From positions 24,625,689-24,689,688 of the forward strand of contig OZ020270.1 in assembly GCA_963971225.1 (NCBI GenBank): a stretch of 64,000 bases of DNA, written 5' to 3'. The notes below the pieces were generated by a model, which saw nothing but the letters and a program-made list of their open reading frames with translations, made no database searches and had not been told where the DNA came from. This document shows, piece by piece, positions 45,627-56,662 of the stretch. The stretch comes from Melieria omissa. Lineage: Eukaryota; Arthropoda; Insecta; Diptera; Ulidiidae. Position 1 is the first letter of the stretch. Every line of letters begins with the position of its first letter. Made by a program: the position numbers and the translations under genes.

Positions 45627-45848
45627 ATGGAAGAGCAGCTATTATTAGCGTGTGCAGTTGCTCTGGCTAAAAATAATGAAATTGTGAAGAGGAAAGCCAC
45701 CCTTGTGCTATGCAGGAAAGCATTTTCGTTGAAAACTTCGTTTTCCAAAATCGCTCTTGCCGGGAATAATTTTTGGACAATGCGCGGTGCATTGGGGCTG
45801 TTTTCCCCAGCTTGCAGCTCGGGTCTGTCCCTTAAAAATTGCAGATAA
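45627..45848 (+). pseudogene. Possible Harbinger transposase N-terminus
   Basis: A 73-codon open stretch MEEQLLLACAVALAKNNEIV, KRKATLVLCRKAFSL. A short acidic start, an alanine/leucine helix and a basic run resemble the start of some PIF/Harbinger nucleases, but the catalytic part is absent. It may be chance. Confidence 0.3.
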
Positions 45849-45857
45849 TCCTGCGTA

Positions 45858-46549
45858 ATAATTAATATAATTGGCATGACAGCCCACTTACGCGAGACTA
45901 AGGCCTAGCTTCCCGCAACCACCCGTGTTGTGCGTGTGAATTTTGTACGCGGGTGGAAGGGACCTACAGTTTTATGCCGGTTCCGAACGGCAGGTTGGGA
46001 GCTTTTTCATAGGCAATTTTTACTCTCAGAGGTTTGCCATTAATAATAATAATTTATTGGCACGACAGCCCGCTTACGCGAGACTAAGGCCTAGCTTCCC
46101 GCAACCACCCGTGTTGTGCGTGTGAATTTTGTACGCGGGTAGAAGGGACCTACAGTTTTATGCCGGTTCCGAACGGCAGGTTGGGAGCTTTTTCATAGGC
46201 AATTTTTACTCTCAGAGGTTTGCCATTATTAATAATAATTTATTGGCACGACAGCCCGCTTCCGCGAGACTAAGGCCTAGCTTCCCGCAACCACCCGTGT
46301 TGTGCGTGTGAATTTTGTACGCGGGTGGAAGGGACCTACAGTTTTATGCCGGTTCCGAACGGCAGGTTGGGAGCTTTTTCATAGGCAATTTTTACTCTCA
46401 GAGGTTTGCCATTTCCAGCTGAGAGGACAGCCACCGAAAGAGAAAACGAGTTTCCCGTAATTTTTTTTAGGTGTTATTACAGGCAGTATTTGAACCTGCG
46501 GTTGCTGCCTTTGACTCGGGTCCAACGCACTAACCAACTGAGCCACGGC
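45858..46549 (-). mobile_element. tRNA-derived SINE family 1, body triplicated
   Basis: Flanked by the 12-bp duplication TAATCCTGCGTA (45846-45857 and 46550-46561). The minus strand starts with a tRNA-like head (GCCGTGGCTCAGTTGGTTAG, box A; GGTTCAAATAC, box B). The body contains TGCCGTTCGGAACCGGCATA near 46350, repeated at ~46165 and ~45980. There are three bodies with ~186-bp period, separated by AATAATAAT-type tails, but only one head. A single-body copy is at 54689. Confidence 0.9.
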
Positions 46550-47101
46550 TAATCCTGCGTAGTTCGCTGAAATCTTGAGACATAATAAATATTTAAAAAT
46601 CAAACCAGTCGAATTTGTAAAGAATCCATACTTCCTAGTGGACATTTTATTTGAATTTATTTCCAAATGTTCAAATTTCGCAGCTGAAACCAAAACAAAC
46701 ATAACTTTTCAAGTCGCTGTGGTGAAATTTTATAGCTTTCTGCTTGTCAGATTTGCGTAAGAATAGCAAACAAAAAATTCTGATAAAAAATCTAACAAGC
46801 GTTGAATAGCAAATCAATTGTCAGACATTCGCCAGAATAGGGCTGTTAGTTCTTTTATTCCAAAACATGACCAAACTGTAAGGAGGGCCAAAAACAAAAT
46901 ATGTTTTGAATTCACCTCAGAAAATGTTTGCGTACAAGATAAGGTTATGTAGTTAAAATTTAATTTAAACTAGGTTTTCCGAAAATTAATAACCTTGTGA
47001 ATTTGCTTTTCTCGCTTGAACTCACCGCAGAAGTTTCGGCGTAAATTTTATTAAATTCTGTGTTTTTTCAGCGGTTATTTTGTTATATCCTTGAATTGTT
47101 A

Positions 47102-47660
47102 CGAGGGCGGGTCAATAAGTCCGTGACTTTTTGAATTTCCCGCCTTTTAATTGAAATGACAACACTGCTCCCGTCAACAGTCATCTGTCAGTTGACTCTT
47201 GTCAAAAATTGAACAAGCTGCGACATTTAGTTTGTTTTTGACAGCCGTTAATATCAGACTACCGCGTTGACTGAGAAGAAAATGGAAAAAAGTGAATTTC
47301 GTGTGCACAGGTGCACACATGTGCAGTTTCCATATCAAAAATCCATGAATTGAGCTACGAATTGCTCCCTCATCCCGCCTATTCACCCGATCTAGCCCCA
47401 AGTGACTATTTCTTGTACCCAAACTTGAAGAAATGGCTCGGCGGAAAGAGATTTGCCTCCAATGACGAAGTCATCTCACAAACAAATGCCTATTTTGAAG
47501 ACCTCGAAAAATCATATTTTTCGGAAGGGATAAAAAAACTGGAGAAACGTTGGGCTAAGTGTATAGATCTCAAAGGAGACTACGTTGAAAAATAAAATAA
47601 CTTTTTATCTAAAAACCTGTGTTTCATTCAAAAAGTCACGGCCTTATTGACCCGCCCTCG
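47102..47660 (+). mobile_element. Mariner deletion derivative, 559 bp
   Basis: TIRs CGAGGGCGGGTCAATAAG with TA at 47100-47101 and 47661-47662. The start codon and eight residues (MEKSEFRV, 47282) remain. Then, after a deletion, KIHELSYELLPHPAYSPDLA, PSDYFLYPNLKKWLGGKRFA and KRWAKCIDLKGDYVEK follow to 47595. Only the third catalytic Asp is kept, so it encodes no active enzyme. Confidence 0.93.
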
Positions 47661-47672
47661 TATATTGGTTAA

Positions 47673-48700
47673 CTATGGCGTATAATCACAGTCCCGCATA
47701 AAAGCCGGCTTTAGTTAGCAAAAGACTAAAAAGATAAAGTCGACTTTAATTTTTCAATTACCATAGTCAGTTTAGAACATGCTTCTACGTAGCAGCGACT
47801 TTTTGAAACAGCAAACGAAAGCAACGGCAACTCTGCAAAAACTAGCGATTCGGAGTTACAAATGAGAATTTATTTTGAGAGAGAGAATACCGATTTATTT
47901 TGTAATCCATTATTTTGCAATATTTGTTTTCCTGAACACTAATTAGCAGTTAAAAATGCACGACTACGGTCGGCTACTTGTGAAAAACAGACGGCAGCCT
48001 AAAAAAATCGACTGCACAATTTTCCGAGGATTAATCTGCCCATCTCTGACATAAACAAAACAAACAAACAGCTGATCGATATGCAAGTCTTGAATGTTCA
48101 AAACATCAATTGCAAACTGAGCAGCAACTTTATCGACCGGTAACGACTAAAGAAGTCTTCGTCATCGAACTCGAAGGGATCCATCCGGCTTTTATATACT
48201 TTTCGCCGTCTCAGCACAATGTCGTCGTTCATAACATTGAAACCTCTTTCAATTTCCTCGAAATGAAACATTTTACATTTTTTTTAGATTCATTTCGTTT
48301 TTTGAATTTAAAGTATTTTGAAAAAGTGACATTTCTGCTCATTTTGACTCATTGCTAACTGGTTTAGCAACAACTTTTGTTTGTTTTAAAGTTAGAGTAT
48401 ACTTTAAGCGGTAAAGTCTGCTCTAACTCGACTATGATTGACTTAGAGCCTACTTTATTTAAAAGTATACTTTATTGAACTTAAAGTGTACTTCATTTCG
48501 ACTATGACTATGCGCCAATGTTTCATGTCGTCTTGTGAGCAAAGTATTGAATATTTTACAAAGCGGTTTTGACAGATAAAAGATCATATGCAGATATACA
48601 CAGGGTTGCCATAAACTGAAAAAAAATTTTTTTGAGTTATGACGTTCTTGCAGCGAAGGAGCGATATGTCTATTATCTTTGATGTCAAGTGGTTCTAAAA
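47673..48700. other. Unassigned repeat-like sequence
   Basis: TGGCGTATAATCACAGTC near 47673 and the inverted, imperfect GACTATGACTATGCGCCA ending ~48519 could be termini of an ~847 bp element. It contains AAGTCGACTTT palindromes and TAAAGTATACTTTA-type repeats. No gene recognised. Confidence 0.3.
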
Positions 48701-48705
48701 ATTGT

Positions 48706-49150
48706 GAAGTCAAAAGGCCCTTTAAATCATGAGTTTTGACATTTACTCTAAACAAATTCTTAACCATTAGTTTACCACGGTAGATTTCGATTTTCAAAAA
48801 TATGAAAAGCACATTTTAATTATTTGCCGATTGAAGTGTGTTTTGTCTAAGTTTGAAGTCAAAAGGACCAATAAACCGTGTTTCTCCATACAAACTGTTA
48901 ACCAATTGCTGACCCCGTTAGATTTTGATTTTCAAAAAAGTGAAAAACACGTGTCAAATTATTTCTCACTTAGAGTACTTTCACAAAGTTTGAAGTCAGT
49001 GGCCCCATTAATTCATGTTTTTTACAGTTTCGCCATACAAACTTTTAACCGGTCGTTGACCCCGTCCGATTTTAATATTCGGAAAAAATGAAAAACACGT
49101 ATCGAGTTATTTTACATTTGAAGTACTTTCACTAAGTTTGAAGAAATAAT
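48706..49150. repeat. Diverged tandem repeat, ~145 bp units
   Basis: TTTGAAGTCA(A)-type anchors recur at 48706, 48855, 48992 and 49140, with shared later segments (CATACAAACT.TTAACC, GACCCCGT, AAAACACG). Three old units. Confidence 0.7.
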
Positions 49151-49515
49151 ATATTTCTGCTTTTTGTTGCTACGGGTTACAATCAAAATTACTTAGACTA
49201 GTAAAACAAGGCGGTTCGCAACGCTATATTTACAGCAAATAAGAAAGCTTGCCACTTTAAGATGCAAACAATTGACTAGTAACCGGTGCTGTGCGAATGT
49301 TTTGGTACAAAAAACCGTACACTATCGGACGACCGAAAAAAGGAAAAAATGGTCTGAAAATCATTTCCCCCCTCTCAGTTTCGCGTCACATAGTCACTGG
49401 TGTCGTGTCAGATTACATGCAAGCAACTTCACGCTCGTTTGCAGCTCACATACTGCGAATATTTACGTTTTTGTGTACACTGAGTATTCATGTAAATCAG
49501 AAAAGGTTTAAGGTT

Positions 49516-50599
49516 TAGTGTTGAGCAAAAAATCGCAACCGGTGATTTTTTCACTGTGATTTTGTAATCACAGTGTCACATTGCGATTGACTGGCAACGA
49601 AAACAGCTATTGTAAATCACTGTTTTGCCAAAATCGCTGTGAACAAATGAGCAGCGAATCGCACCTTGACTGGCAACGAAAACAGCGATTGAAAATCACT
49701 GTTTTGCCAAAATCGCTGTGAACAAATGAGAAGCGAATCGCACCTTGACTGGAAATGAAAACAGCGATTGTAAATCACTGTTTTGCCAAAATCGCTGTGA
49801 ACAAATGAGAAGCGAATCGAACCTTGACTGGCAACGATTTCAGCACTCGTTTCTCTGCACTGTGACAATGCTGCTAACATTTATTTCATTTTCTAGTGCT
49901 CCCTTTTCGCTACAGGCAAATGGTTGATATCCATTGATACCATTATGAAAAATCAAAAAAACAGCTGATATTTTCTCAGCGTATCTTTTGCACATTGGCA
50001 GCACGAAAATTGTATGAGAAAAGCTGTCGGAAGAATGCAGAATTGTGACAATATAAGGACCATTGGCTAAGATTTAATGATGATAAACTCCTTACATTTT
50101 CTCTTAAGTTTGAAAAATAACATATATTCTGCTTCCGGCACAGATTTTAATATAAAGAAAATTCTATGGCCCAACTTCCAGTCGCGGAAATTTTCGCAAG
50201 CAAGAAACAGCTGATATCACTATTTCGTTTCCACCACGAATTACAACCCCATCATCAAAGTGAAATTTGTATGGAAAGTTGCTCATTTATAATGCAAAAC
50301 TGTAGCAACATAAAGTCATAAAGTTAATATTTTTTGGATGTAAATTGCTAAGAACTGGATGTGTAACTTCCTTAATATTAGACATTTTCTTCCGACTAAC
50401 ATTTGAATGGAAAACCAATGTTAATTTTTTCGCATTCAAACAAGTCCGCGAGCTGCCGCGTGCGATAGATAGATTCTTGCAATAGAACTGTGATTGAAAA
50501 TCACAGTGATTCAAAATCGCAGTCTTCAATCACACTGATTTTCACATCGCAATCGCAAATCACACTGTGATTTGAAAATCGCCGTTTTGCTCATCACTA
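49516..50599. mobile_element. Non-autonomous hAT element with minisatellite
   Basis: TAGTGTTGAGCAAAA at 49516 and, inverted, TAGTGATGAGCAAAA at 50599, flanked by the 8-bp duplication TTAAGGTT (49508-49515 and 50600-50607). 1084 bp, no transposase. Ends carry several AATCACAGTG / CACTGTGATT repeats. Confidence 0.9.
49587..49850. repeat. 79-bp minisatellite within the hAT element
   Basis: GACTGGCAACGAAAACAG-type unit starts at 49587, 49667, 49746 and 49826, about 3.3 copies with few differences. Units contain AATCACTGTTTTGCC, related to the subterminal motif. Confidence 0.9.
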
Positions 50600-50646
50600 T
50601 TAAGGTTAACTGGGAGATACAATTTTTTTCTTTAAAGGCTTCTAAT

Positions 50647-52951
50647 TAGGGATGGGTAATTGGGGTAAAGATTCGATTTTTCTCGAATCCCGAATTTTTT
50701 CCAAGCATTCGATCATTCGATTAGAAATTCGGTGGGGAAAAACCGATTTTATTCGAATTTTTCGAATTTTCACAACATTTTAAAAATTGATGGAATATGA
50801 TATAATAAAAAAGTTAGAACACAGAGAGATACATTGTAATTATTAACTTTAACTTATATTATGATGCTCGGCTTGACCTTTTTCATAAGAGCTGCTAAAT
50901 TATGAAATTAGAACGGGGTGAAGTCTCTAAAAGAAGAAAAAACATGAAAAAATTAAAACAAAGCAGTATAGTGAATGGTTAGTGTCTACACATAAATCCT
51001 CTATATTCGTATGCGTTGTGTAATTATGTGTTGTTAAGAAATTATATATACTGCAATAGTACTCTAAACCCGAAAATGGTCTATAAGTCTGATAATTCCT
51101 ACGTGAATGTATTTTTGTTGAGGTAGGTGTATCGGTACTTAAATGTTTTGTTGCTTGTGTCTATAACCCGAATAGAACAAAAAGAATGGATTAATCGCTT
51201 GCAGCTATAAAAAAAAACTATTTCTAGACTAATTTTGGGTCGCTCAATACGAAACTGAAAATTAAGAAATTTTTCAAAGAAGCGTTTTCGAAAAATCTTC
51301 GGAAAACCAGTTTTCTTCTTAATTTAGTTCTGAGCACATATCGCGTAAGTATAAACTGTCCAGTCTTAAAACTGTCCAAAATTAGTCTCGTGTCTAGTGT
51401 AATTTATGAAACAATGTAATACAAATTAAATGAATGAAATAAATAATGAAAAATTAAATGAATGAAATGAAATAAACGAAATGAAAGTATGAAATAATTT
51501 ATGTACTCCACATATCTTCTCCAATGAACTAATAAATTATCTATTTAAAGTTAAAAAACAGTAATATTATCTTTTAATAGTATTTGTAGCGTTATTAAAA
51601 AAATGCTTCCTATGATTGGGTGGGAACGTTGACCCATAATTTTTTTTTATTATATTTTTTTTAAATATTGACAGAATTGTTTTTTTTATAACTTGATTCT
51701 AATTTATGAAAATAATAAAGTAAAAGAAGGTAAAGTACAAAGTATATAATAAGGTAAGTCAATATTTGATTGAAGAGGATTTAGGTGGTGCGGTGACGGC
51801 AAGCAACGACGTGAACAAATAGCAATTTGCTAAACCTACCAACAAAATAAACTACTCGAGTGCAATGTATCGAGCTTTCGAAGGCAAGCTTTTTGTATCT
51901 GGGTGCTTTATCAAAGTAGTTGTGCTGTAGTGTAGTTTTGTGGCATTTTAAGGGGGTCCTCTACTCTTGAGGCAAGAAATTGAGCTGTTATTTGGGGAAT
52001 TAATTACGAAAGATCTACTGCATACAATTAAAAATTTTTTTTTTTATTTTTAGAAATACATGTTTTGACTTTAAATTTTCATTTTTGAAGAGGAAAAAAA
52101 ACTCCCGCGACCTTTAAATGTCATTGATTACATGGATTTTAAAACTGCAATGTTCCCGCTTAAGCAAAGTTGTGGCCAATGGGGTGATCTGAAATCAGAA
52201 AATTGATATTCGTTACAATCATAGTAACGTTGACTATGTTTTCCCGAGACAGAATTTTTTTATTTTGCACTGTGTAAAAGTTATGCAACAATTTGTAAAA
52301 AATTTCAATTTTCACCTATTTTTTTTTACCTATTAGGCGCTATAAAAACGGAACAAAATAAAATTTTGAAAATCGTACTCGAGGAAAACATAGCGGTATG
52401 TTTTCTGAACAATTTAAAAAAAAAATTATCGAAATCGGACTAATACTTTTATAAAAAGTCTTACTCGGCAGCCAAAAAAACACTACTTTCGCGAAAACGC
52501 GTTTAAAGATAAATTAGTTTCTCGAAAACGGCAGGGTACGGGTACCTTTCGGTTCCCAGCAACATGCAAAGAAATGTGATTTTCACGGAATCCTTTCTGT
52601 GGCGTATTCTCAGATACATATAGATTGAAATTATGCAAAAAAAATCGATTTTTCGAAACCGCGAGAGTAGAGGACCCCCTTAAATACACAACGGTTGCTT
52701 TTTCTTTTCTGTCGAAATATTGCCACACAACACGCGGTGCCATTTTTTTGTAAAACCAGATTCAGTAATTCCGCCAAGTAGGGATGGGTAATGCAGCGTT
52801 GCGAGGAAAAATTCGATTTTTTTAACGCAAGATTCGACTGTACCGAATTTTAGCACCATAAAGTTCGATTTTAAAAATTCGCCATTTTGCAGCTAAAATT
52901 CGATTAAAAATCGAATTTCGAACATTCGAATCTCGAATTTACCCATCCCTA
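50647..52951. mobile_element. hAT-type element, 2.3 kb
   Basis: TAGGGATGGGTAA at 50647 and TTACCCATCCCTA ending 52951, flanked by the 8-bp duplication CTTCTAAT (50639-50646 and 52952-52959). A third terminus-like TAGGGATGGGTAA is internal at ~52779, and both ends carry TTCGAAT-type repeats. No transposase is recognised. A TTAA MITE (51952) is nested in it. Confidence 0.88.
51952..52679. mobile_element. TTAA MITE, copy 2
   Basis: GGGGGTCCTCTACTCT and complement, flanked by TTAA (51948-51951 and 52680-52683). 728 bp. Related in termini and length to 23921-24641. No ORF. Confidence 0.87.
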
Positions 52952-53095
52952 CTTCTAATAAAACGCCAATGCTTATTTTGCAGGCGTACGATTGCTGGTA
53001 ATCGTTCTTTTAATTTTCAAAGACATTACAAAACATGGCACGGGGAATTTGAAAAGTATAAGTATATAAAGTATAAGTTTATATATAGGGGAATA

Positions 53096-54295
53096 GGTTC
53101 GGTTGTGGGCACCTTTTTGTTTTTGGCTCATAACTTTTTACCAAGTTCTTCTTAATCGGACATATGGACATCTATGGAAAGCTAGAGACCTTAGCTAACA
53201 AGTAATGACAAAAGTAAATCGATTCCGTCAAATAGAAACGTTTTTTTTTTTAATTTTGTAAAGTAGTCATTTTTAACGAAAATTTTTTTTTGGTTCGGTT
53301 GTGGGCACCCTTGGAAAATCTGCTGGAAACGGGGAAATATGAAGAAAAACCAACACGAATATAGACATATATTAAGTTTTAATTATTTGAAGCACAATGC
53401 ACGCATGTGAAGTAGCTGGTACGCATGTCGGCACACTTTAGATGGACGGGCATTTCAAAATGTAAGTGACCAAGTCATTCTCCTGGGCTGTCAAGAAGAC
53501 CTAAAGTAAAATGAAATTCAACCTAATTAATCAACACTCTTCATGTGCTGTGACGTGAAGAAGGTGGAAAACACCAGTTAACCTGATTCGATAACATCCA
53601 CGAAAAGAAGAAAAAGAAGAAAACACCACCGTCCACAGCTTTGATGTCTCCGAAATTTGCTTCCACCTTCTTTTTGTAGCGTTGGAGAGTGGTTCGGGAA
53701 ATCGCATACGCTGCGGTAGTCGATTTTGTGGTTAGCTTATCTGCAGAACAATGTTAAATTACATCCAGCACATTAAAAAAGATATCGGAGGATTTTTTTT
53801 ATTTACCCTCGGATGATATAGCTAAAACAACCAAAAAATGCGTTAAAAGACCATTTTTGATTAAATAACTTACCAAAACTTACCAAATCACTAAAAGATG
53901 GGTGCCCACAACCGAACTAATTGCGGTGCCCACAACCGAATTTGGCAGCCATTTTGAGAAGTAGTGAAAAATTTGTTCGGGGTAAACATATTGGTTGTAA
54001 TCAATATTGGATCACAAAGTATAATTAATTTACTAAATAAAAATGCATTTTACTCGCCTTCTCGATGGATTCACTTCGATTTATGACACCATTTAAAATG
54101 TTTCAAAAAATTTTTGTCTTATTTTTTAAGCACAGAAAGATATACATATATGGTCCCAGCACAAAGCAGGCGTGTCTGTTCGACTCAGTATTTGGCACAA
54201 ACAGATCGTGGTTCCATAATGAACAAATGGCCTTAGTCAAAAAAACCCAGCCTGCTTTCTATCAAAAGATACGAAGGGGTGCCCACAACCGAACC
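53096..54295 (-). mobile_element. Pogo-like relic with GGTTCGGTTGTGGGCACC ends
   Basis: The 18-bp motif GGTTCGGTTGTGGGCACC is at 53096 and inverted at 54295. Further internal copies lie near 53294, 53900 and 53922. A minus-strand HTH remnant is inside. TA precedes the left end; the right end is ambiguous. 1.2 kb. Confidence 0.6.
53632..53735 (-). pseudogene. Pipsqueak/CENP-B-type HTH remnant
   Basis: The minus strand reads KSTTAAYAISRTTLQRYKKK, VEANFGDIKAVDGG. The AAxAYxISRTTLxRY pattern is the N-terminal helix-turn-helix of pogo/Tigger-type transposases. No DDE part remains. Confidence 0.6.
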
Positions 54296-54688
54296 TTTTA
54301 TATATAAAAGTAAGTAAAGATATCCGACAAACATCTTTAATCTTTACTTCGAATAAAATGCTGCAAAGAAGAAATTAATATAAACGATTTAATTAAACAA
54401 ACTAAATGTGATTTCTACTTGCGAGCTTGCCTGCTTGTCTGTTTGTCCGTTCAACCAGTGATGTATTGTCTGTTCAACCATTTATGTCTTGTCTGTTTGT
54501 CTGTTCAATCACTTATTCATCTAGTTCCTGTTATACCTCTCCGTTATTTGTCCGTCCGGCTTTGATATTAGCAATATTTTTCAAGTTAAAATAACAGAGC
54601 TAAACAAAATGTACACTTTAATTTGGTGCGGTACCGCGTGTACGTACGAACGTATGCGGTACGTACCGCGTGTGTGTTTTTCACGCAT
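54296..54688. other. No gene seen
   Basis: Contains imperfect TCTGTTTGTCTGTTCAACCA-type short repeats at 54430-54510; otherwise unassigned. Confidence 0.4.
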
Positions 54689-55019
54689 GATTGATTGATT
54701 GATTGGCACGACAGCCCGCTTACGCGAGACTAAGGCCTAGCTTCCCGCAACCACCCGTGTTGTGCGTGTGAATTTTGTACGCGGGTGGAAGGGACCTACA
54801 GTTTTATGCCGGTTCCGAACGGCAGGTTGGGAGCTTTTTCATAGGCAATTTTTACTCTCAGAGGTTTGCCATTTCCAGCTGAGAGGACAGCCACCGAAAG
54901 AGAAAACGAGTTTCCCGTTATTTTTTTTAGGTGTTACTACATGCAGTATTCGATCTTGCGTCGCTCTGCATGCGACTCGTTGGACCGCGCACTAACCAAC
55001 TGAGCCACGGCGGCTGCTC
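54689..55019 (-). mobile_element. tRNA-derived SINE family 1, single copy
   Basis: Flanked by the 12-bp duplication TTTTTCACGCAT (54677-54688 and 55020-55031). The minus strand has a tRNA-like head (GCCGTGGCTCAGTTGGTTAG) and the same body as 45858-46549, then a tail of AATC repeats. 331 bp. A tRNA gene is ruled out by the TSD and tail. Confidence 0.93.
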
Positions 55020-55071
55020 TTTTTCACGCATACATTGCCATAATGCGTGGTTGTGTTAGTGCCCATCACCC

Positions 55072-55976
55072 CCCTGTGGGAAATCGGACTGGTCCAAGTT
55101 TAGTTTTTCAACTAGTCGCTTGACAGTCACATATGATCTCAGAATCGACTCGTTTCCTTGGAGCAAACTCACCTTTTTAACATGGCGGTGTCCTAGGCGA
55201 GGGTCAATTGTCCCCGTCTGCATCCATTTGCAACTAGTCCAAGGTTAGTCCGAAGCAACCAGTTGTCAAACCAGTTGAAAGCGACTAGTTTGCGAACTAG
55301 TTTATTCGGGGCTAGTTCTCTAACCAGTTGAATTTTATGTGGAAAATAAAGCAATACATTTTTAAAATAATTATTTTATTTTATAAATATTTCAAAATAA
55401 TAACAAAAAATCATGGGTAATAAAAAAATTGTTGGTGCATTCAAAGCTGAACCTCGACTCGTTGACACACTTCGAAACTGTCTGACGCAGTACAACATCC
55501 TGACTTCGCCTGCAATTAATAAAAAAATAAATTAATTAATAAATAATTACATAAACATAATTACATAAATTTATTAATACATACCATTCGACTGCTGCTG
55601 TAATTCGTTGCTTCACGCAATCACGCAAAATTCTAACTGAAATCATTCAAGACAAAACGTGCAAATCGAGCGAACTTCGAGTCATAGAAACAGAAAGAAA
55701 GAAGCATTTCTACGTTATTGTTGTAACAAAAGCAAGATCAGCCGTAACAGAATAATGTTGATTATTTCACCTCTGTTCCGTCTTTCGTTTCGTTTCGTAT
55801 TTTCATGTTTCTTCTCGCCTATGAACGCGCACGCAGAACGTGAACGATTAGACGCGAACTCACCCACTTCTGCATCCGCGGACGGTCACTTGGACAACTA
55901 GTTGCATAATTGACTACAAAAAACCAGTTGAAAAACCAATGAATTTTGGGAACTGGTTGTCTCAGGTCCGACAGGG
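55072..55976. mobile_element. Element with CCCTGT termini and AACTAGT repeats
   Basis: CCCTGTGGGA at 55072 and TCCGACAGGG ending 55976 are imperfect inverted termini. Within ~250 bp of each end are many ACTAGT / AACCAGTTG motifs. Its first ~65 bp recur at 62210. No TSD or transposase was found. Confidence 0.45.
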
Positions 55977-56420
55977 CCTACAAGGAGACTACCGGTCATA
56001 TGACTAGTTATATAACCGGTATACGTAACCAACATATCGGTTATAATTCTAGTCAGATTTGTTCTAGTCGTGTGAAAAATCTGACTTGTCGTTTTGTGTA
56101 CGTGTGACTTGAATTCGTGTACGTGTGATTTGATATCACCTTCTAACGCACGCACTCCGAAATCTTGGCAAACGTACAGCTGTCTCGCTTACTCACATGG
56201 AGTCTCGCATGTAACAATCAGTTACGTCTATCTGATAAACCGGTCAGACCTATCTGGTGGACATAACGTACGATTCGGTATGTCTACCGTATAAATCAGT
56301 TACGTGTAACCGACAAACCGGTCAGTCCTATCTGGTAGACCTATCTGGTCTACCAGATAGGTCTAACCGGTTTGTCGGTTAGATGTACCTGATAGTCATT
56401 ACGTAAATATACATTAAAAT
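55977..56420. repeat. ACCGGTT-rich segment with a long hairpin
   Basis: A hairpin at 56307-56381: TAACCGACAAACCGGTCAG... mirrored to TAACCGACAAACCGGTTAG on the other strand, with short loop. Multiple ACCGGTC/TATCTGGT motifs precede it. Probably the end of an unnamed element. Confidence 0.5.
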
Positions 56421-56662
56421 TATTTGGACGATTAGTTTAAAAAAATGTATTTGGTTATTATAAAAAAGAAATACAAAGAAGAAAAGCGAGAAAAGACACA
56501 CAAACAAAAAACACAATATTTCTTCCGGCGCCTTTGGTTTTAGCCTCCAGGGTTCTTCTGTTGAATTATTTATTTATTTATTTAATAAGCCAATGAACAT
56601 TTAGAACTTACTGACTACAGGAAAAAAAAGAAAGAAAGATCACACAAGTGAGGAAAAGAGCT

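Larger units (their letters stand above)
45419..46845 (+). mobile_element. Harbinger-like element in Tc1-like D
   Basis: CAGCCCTATTCTGGC at 45419 and its complement ending 46845, flanked by TTA (45416-45418 and 46846-46848). The Tc1-like sequence AAACTTAGTTC is restored by removing it with one TTA. 1427 bp including a 692-bp SINE insertion. The assignment rests on the TWA target and the N-terminal-like ORF. Confidence 0.7.
45099..47672 (-). mobile_element. Tc1-like element D, inverted, with doubled end
   Basis: In opposite orientation to C. One right end lies at 45099-45290, and a second right end, sharing the distinctive TIR deletion of copy C, at 45301-45415. After a nested element (45419-46845) the body continues at 46849 to ~47672, itself cut by a mariner (47102-47660). 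No readable transposase. Confidence 0.7.

Noticed and set aside
45943..46311. Two near-identical 60-codon ORFs
   Set aside because: They are translations of the repeated SINE body.
46490..46549. tRNA gene on the minus strand
   Set aside because: Head of SINE family 1, with the same structure at 54960-55019.
49587..49850. CRISPR-like array
   Set aside because: Contiguous 79-bp units without spacers, in an insect genome; it is a minisatellite in a hAT element.
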